Below, piece after piece: positions 6,740-7,923 of a stretch of DNA of 7,923 nucleotides. The translations under genes were made by a program, and so were the position numbers. Location: positions 1-7,923 of the forward strand of contig JARXKR010000104.1 of NCBI GenBank assembly GCA_030271565.1, in the 5' to 3' direction. Source of the DNA: Pseudomonadota bacterium. Its GTDB lineage: Bacteria; Pseudomonadota; Alphaproteobacteria; Sphingomonadales; Sphingomonadaceae. The notes under the pieces were generated by a model. That model saw only the letters and a list, made by a program, of their open reading frames with translations. It did not search any database and had not been told where the DNA came from. Numbering within the stretch: the first letter of the stretch is position 1; each line of letters opens with the position of its first letter.

Positions 6740-7585
6740 TCAGTTTTGCCGCCGCGCCATGAAGGCGAGCTTTTCGAACAGCATCACGTCCTGCTCGTTC
6801 TTGAGCAAGGCACCGTGGAGCGGCGGGATTGCCTTGGTCGGGTCCTTGGCCTGCAGCACTTCCAAAGGCATGTCTTCGTTGAGCAGCAGCTTGAGCCAGT
6901 CGAGCAGTTCGCTGGTGCTGGGCTTCTTCTTGAGGCCAGGCACGTCGCGCACTTCGTAAAAGATATCCATCGCCTTGCTCACCAGCGTTTTCTGGATGCC
7001 GGGGTAGTGGACGTCGATGATCGCCTGCATCGTGCCGCGATCGGGGAACTTGATGTAGTGGAAGAAGCACCGGCGCAGGAACGCGTCGGGCAGTTCCTTC
7101 TCGTTGTTCGAGGTGATGATGATGATCGGCCGCTCTTTGGCGGTGATCGTTTCATGCGTTTCGTAAACGTCGAAGCTCATCCGGTCGAGCTCCTGGAGGA
7201 GATCGTTGGGGAATTCGATGTCGGCCTTGTCGATCTCGTCGATCAGCAGGACGGGCAGCTTGGGTGAAGTGAATGCCTCCCACAATTTGCCCTTCTTGAT
7301 GTAGTTCGAGATGTCATGAACCCGCTCGTCGCCAAGCTGACCATCGCGCAGACGGGCGACTGCATCGTATTCGTATAGGCCTTGGTGCGCCTTGGTGGTC
7401 GATTTGACGTGCCATTCGATCAGCGGCGCATCCAGCGCCTTGGCGATCTCGTGCGCCAGCACGGTCTTGCCGGTGCCGGGTTCGCCCTTGACCAGCAACG
7501 GCCGCCGCAGCAGTACCGCGGCGTTGACCGCTACCTTCAGATCTTCAGTGGCGACGTAGTCTTCAGTGCCTTCAAACCGGGCCAT
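6740..7585 (-). CDS. MoxR-type AAA+ ATPase
   Basis: The 281-residue cytoplasmic ATPase belongs to the MoxR branch of AAA+ proteins, which work with VWA-domain partners to mature or remodel protein complexes. Walker A is GEPGTGKT (34-41), Walker B is VLLIDE (112-117), sensor 1 is ITSNN (157-161), and the arginine-finger region is AFLRRCF (168-174). The lid helices follow to the C-terminus. The start at 7585 is chosen because conserved sequence begins at once (MARFEGTEDY) and GAGGGAG lies 5 bases upstream. A TTG-initiated extension to 7729 would run through a terminator hairpin and is rejected. It leads the five-gene leftward cluster and its natural partner is the VWA protein two genes downstream. 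The subfamily may be the PA2707-like group, but I cannot confirm this from sequence alone. Confidence 0.93.
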   Translation of the reverse strand: MARFEGTEDYVATEDLKVAVNAAVLLRRPLLVKGEPGTGKTVLAHEIAKALDAPLIEWHVKSTTKAHQGLYEYDAVARLRDGQLGDERVHDISNYIKKGKLWEAFTSPKLPVLLIDEIDKADIEFPNDLLQELDRMSFDVYETHETITAKERPIIIITSNNEKELPDAFLRRCFFHYIKFPDRGTMQAIIDVHYPGIQKTLVSKAMDIFYEVRDVPGLKKKPSTSELLDWLKLLLNEDMPLEVLQAKDPTKAIPPLHGALLKNEQDVMLFEKLAFMARRQN

Positions 7586-7590
7586 GCGAG

Positions 7591-7597
7591 CTCCCTC
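7591..7597 (-). promoter_or_regulatory. Strong Shine-Dalgarno of moxR
   Basis: On the minus strand GAGGGAG lies 5 bases before ATG 7585. It fixes the start of the MoxR protein and rules for the 281-residue form over longer extensions. Confidence 0.7.
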
Positions 7598-7604
7598 ATG
7601 CGCT

Positions 7605-7620
7605 TTAATCGTTCGGTTAA
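7605..7620. promoter_or_regulatory. Imperfect palindrome upstream of moxR (possible operator)
   Basis: TTAATCGTTCGGTTAA has TTAA at both ends and a CG/CG inner pair; six of eight symmetric positions match. It lies 20 to 35 bases before the moxR start, a usual place for an operator. No regulator gene is in the window, and a sequence this short can be symmetric by chance. Confidence 0.22.
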
Positions 7621-7621
7621 G

Positions 7622-7651
7622 CGAATAGGTGCAGCACGGCGCGGCTGTCCA
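7622..7651 (-). promoter_or_regulatory. Weak candidate promoter for the moxR cluster
   Basis: Reading leftward, TGGACA (7646-7651) resembles a -35 box, and TATTCG (7622-7627) stands 18 bases away as a poor -10. It lies downstream of the terminator hairpin and upstream of moxR, where a cluster promoter would be expected. The match is weak and it is offered only as a candidate. Confidence 0.18.
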
Positions 7652-7687
7652 GCCTTTTTCGCGCGGGGATTGAGCAGAGCCAGGGCA

Positions 7688-7726
7688 AAAGAAAGGGCGC
7701 TGGACGCATTGCGTCAACAGCGCCCT
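7688..7726 (-). terminator. Rho-independent terminator for leftward transcription
   Basis: AGGGCGCTG (7694-7702) pairs exactly with CAGCGCCCT (7718-7726). Inside it, GACGC (7703-7707) pairs with GCGTC (7711-7715) around an ATT loop, with a 2-base AA bulge. Read on the minus strand, the stem is followed by TTTCTTTT, so it would stop RNA coming from the right. On the plus strand no T-run follows. It lies about 100 bases before the moxR start, so it ends either an upstream transcript from beyond the window or a leader/small RNA made in 7727-7900. Confidence 0.72.
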
Positions 7727-7923
7727 CAAATAATTGGTCGTTCCGGCATTTTTGCCGTGAGACTGGCCCGAAAGCCAGCCTGACCAATGCGACCCAAACG
7801 ACCCCTGCGGCTTTTACCGCTGAATTTGCAACCGGCCGCTCAAGTGAAATTGGTCGTCGGCGACAGTGCCTAGGCAGATTGCCGAATCGAGACTATAAAG
7901 CACTTGGGATTTGGATTGCATCG
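7727..7923. other. Non-coding stretch with complementary repeat segments
   Basis: No supported gene is seen on either strand. The 10-mer AATTGGTCGT occurs twice in direct orientation (7732-7741 and 7848-7857). Between the copies are GACCAAT (7782-7788) and AACGACC (7797-7803), each able to pair with either copy. Small local hairpins also exist at 7744-7757 (CGGCA, TTTT loop, TGCCG), 7763-7778 (CTGGC/GCCAG) and 7808-7820 (GCGG/CCGC). On the minus strand TATAGT (7892-7897) is a good -10-like hexamer without a convincing -35. The layout would suit a leader or small RNA ending at the terminator at 7688-7726, but a 3' untranslated region of a neighbour is equally possible. Confidence 0.35.

Noticed and set aside
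7586..7729. An N-terminal extension of MoxR starting at TTG 7729
   Set aside because: The extra 48 residues show no family similarity, cross the terminator hairpin, and the start at 7585 has a near-perfect ribosome binding site.
7382..7783. A 133-codon plus-strand open frame
   Set aside because: Most of it is antisense to moxR and its tail is in the hairpin-rich non-coding stretch; no start signal or motif supports it.
7612..7890. Open minus-strand frame to the right of moxR (ending ...VLHLFA)
   Set aside because: It lacks an ATG until late, runs through the terminator stem and resembles no protein I know.
7688..7923. tRNA, tmRNA, SRP RNA or 6S RNA
   Set aside because: I looked for the characteristic conserved segments of these RNAs and did not find them; only unspecific hairpins are present.

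Overview
This 7.9 kb, GC-rich stretch looks like chromosomal DNA of a sphingomonad-type alphaproteobacterium (Sphingomonadales, for example Erythrobacter, Altererythrobacter or Novosphingobium). The evidence is base composition, the style of the encoded proteins, and the combination of a DOMON-like protein, a DUF1343/NamZ protein and a Spinster-like MFS carrier. The genus is inferred, not proven. No rRNA, tRNA, CRISPR array, insertion sequence or phage gene is visible.

Left block, rightward (1-2613): the 3' end of a probable DOMON-like gene overlaps by 4 bases (ATGA) the start of a NamZ-type exo-beta-N-acetylmuramidase homologue. A Spinster-like MFS transporter follows 14 bases later. These three look like one transcription unit, possibly for salvage of a muropeptide or other sugar. 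The substrate is not shown by the sequence.

Right block, leftward (7585-2604): five genes on the minus strand are separated by only 3-38 bases. In transcription order they are a MoxR-type AAA+ ATPase, a family 1 glycoside hydrolase, a CoxE-like VWA-domain protein, a YgiD-type extradiol dioxygenase homologue, and an Amj-type (DUF2837) lipid II flippase homologue. The MoxR/VWA pair is a classic chaperone/adaptor partnership, here split by a GH1 gene. The last gene converges on the MFS gene and their 3' ends overlap by 10 bases, leaving no room for a separate terminator between the blocks.

Peptidoglycan-related functions lie on both sides of the convergence (NamZ homologue and lipid II flippase), so an envelope-maintenance theme is plausible but remains inference.

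The right end (7586-7923) has no convincing gene. It holds a strong ribosome binding site for moxR, a small imperfect palindrome, a rho-independent terminator for leftward transcription, and an array of mutually complementary short segments that could form alternative RNA structures. This may be a leader, a small RNA, or just the 3' end of a neighbouring transcript.
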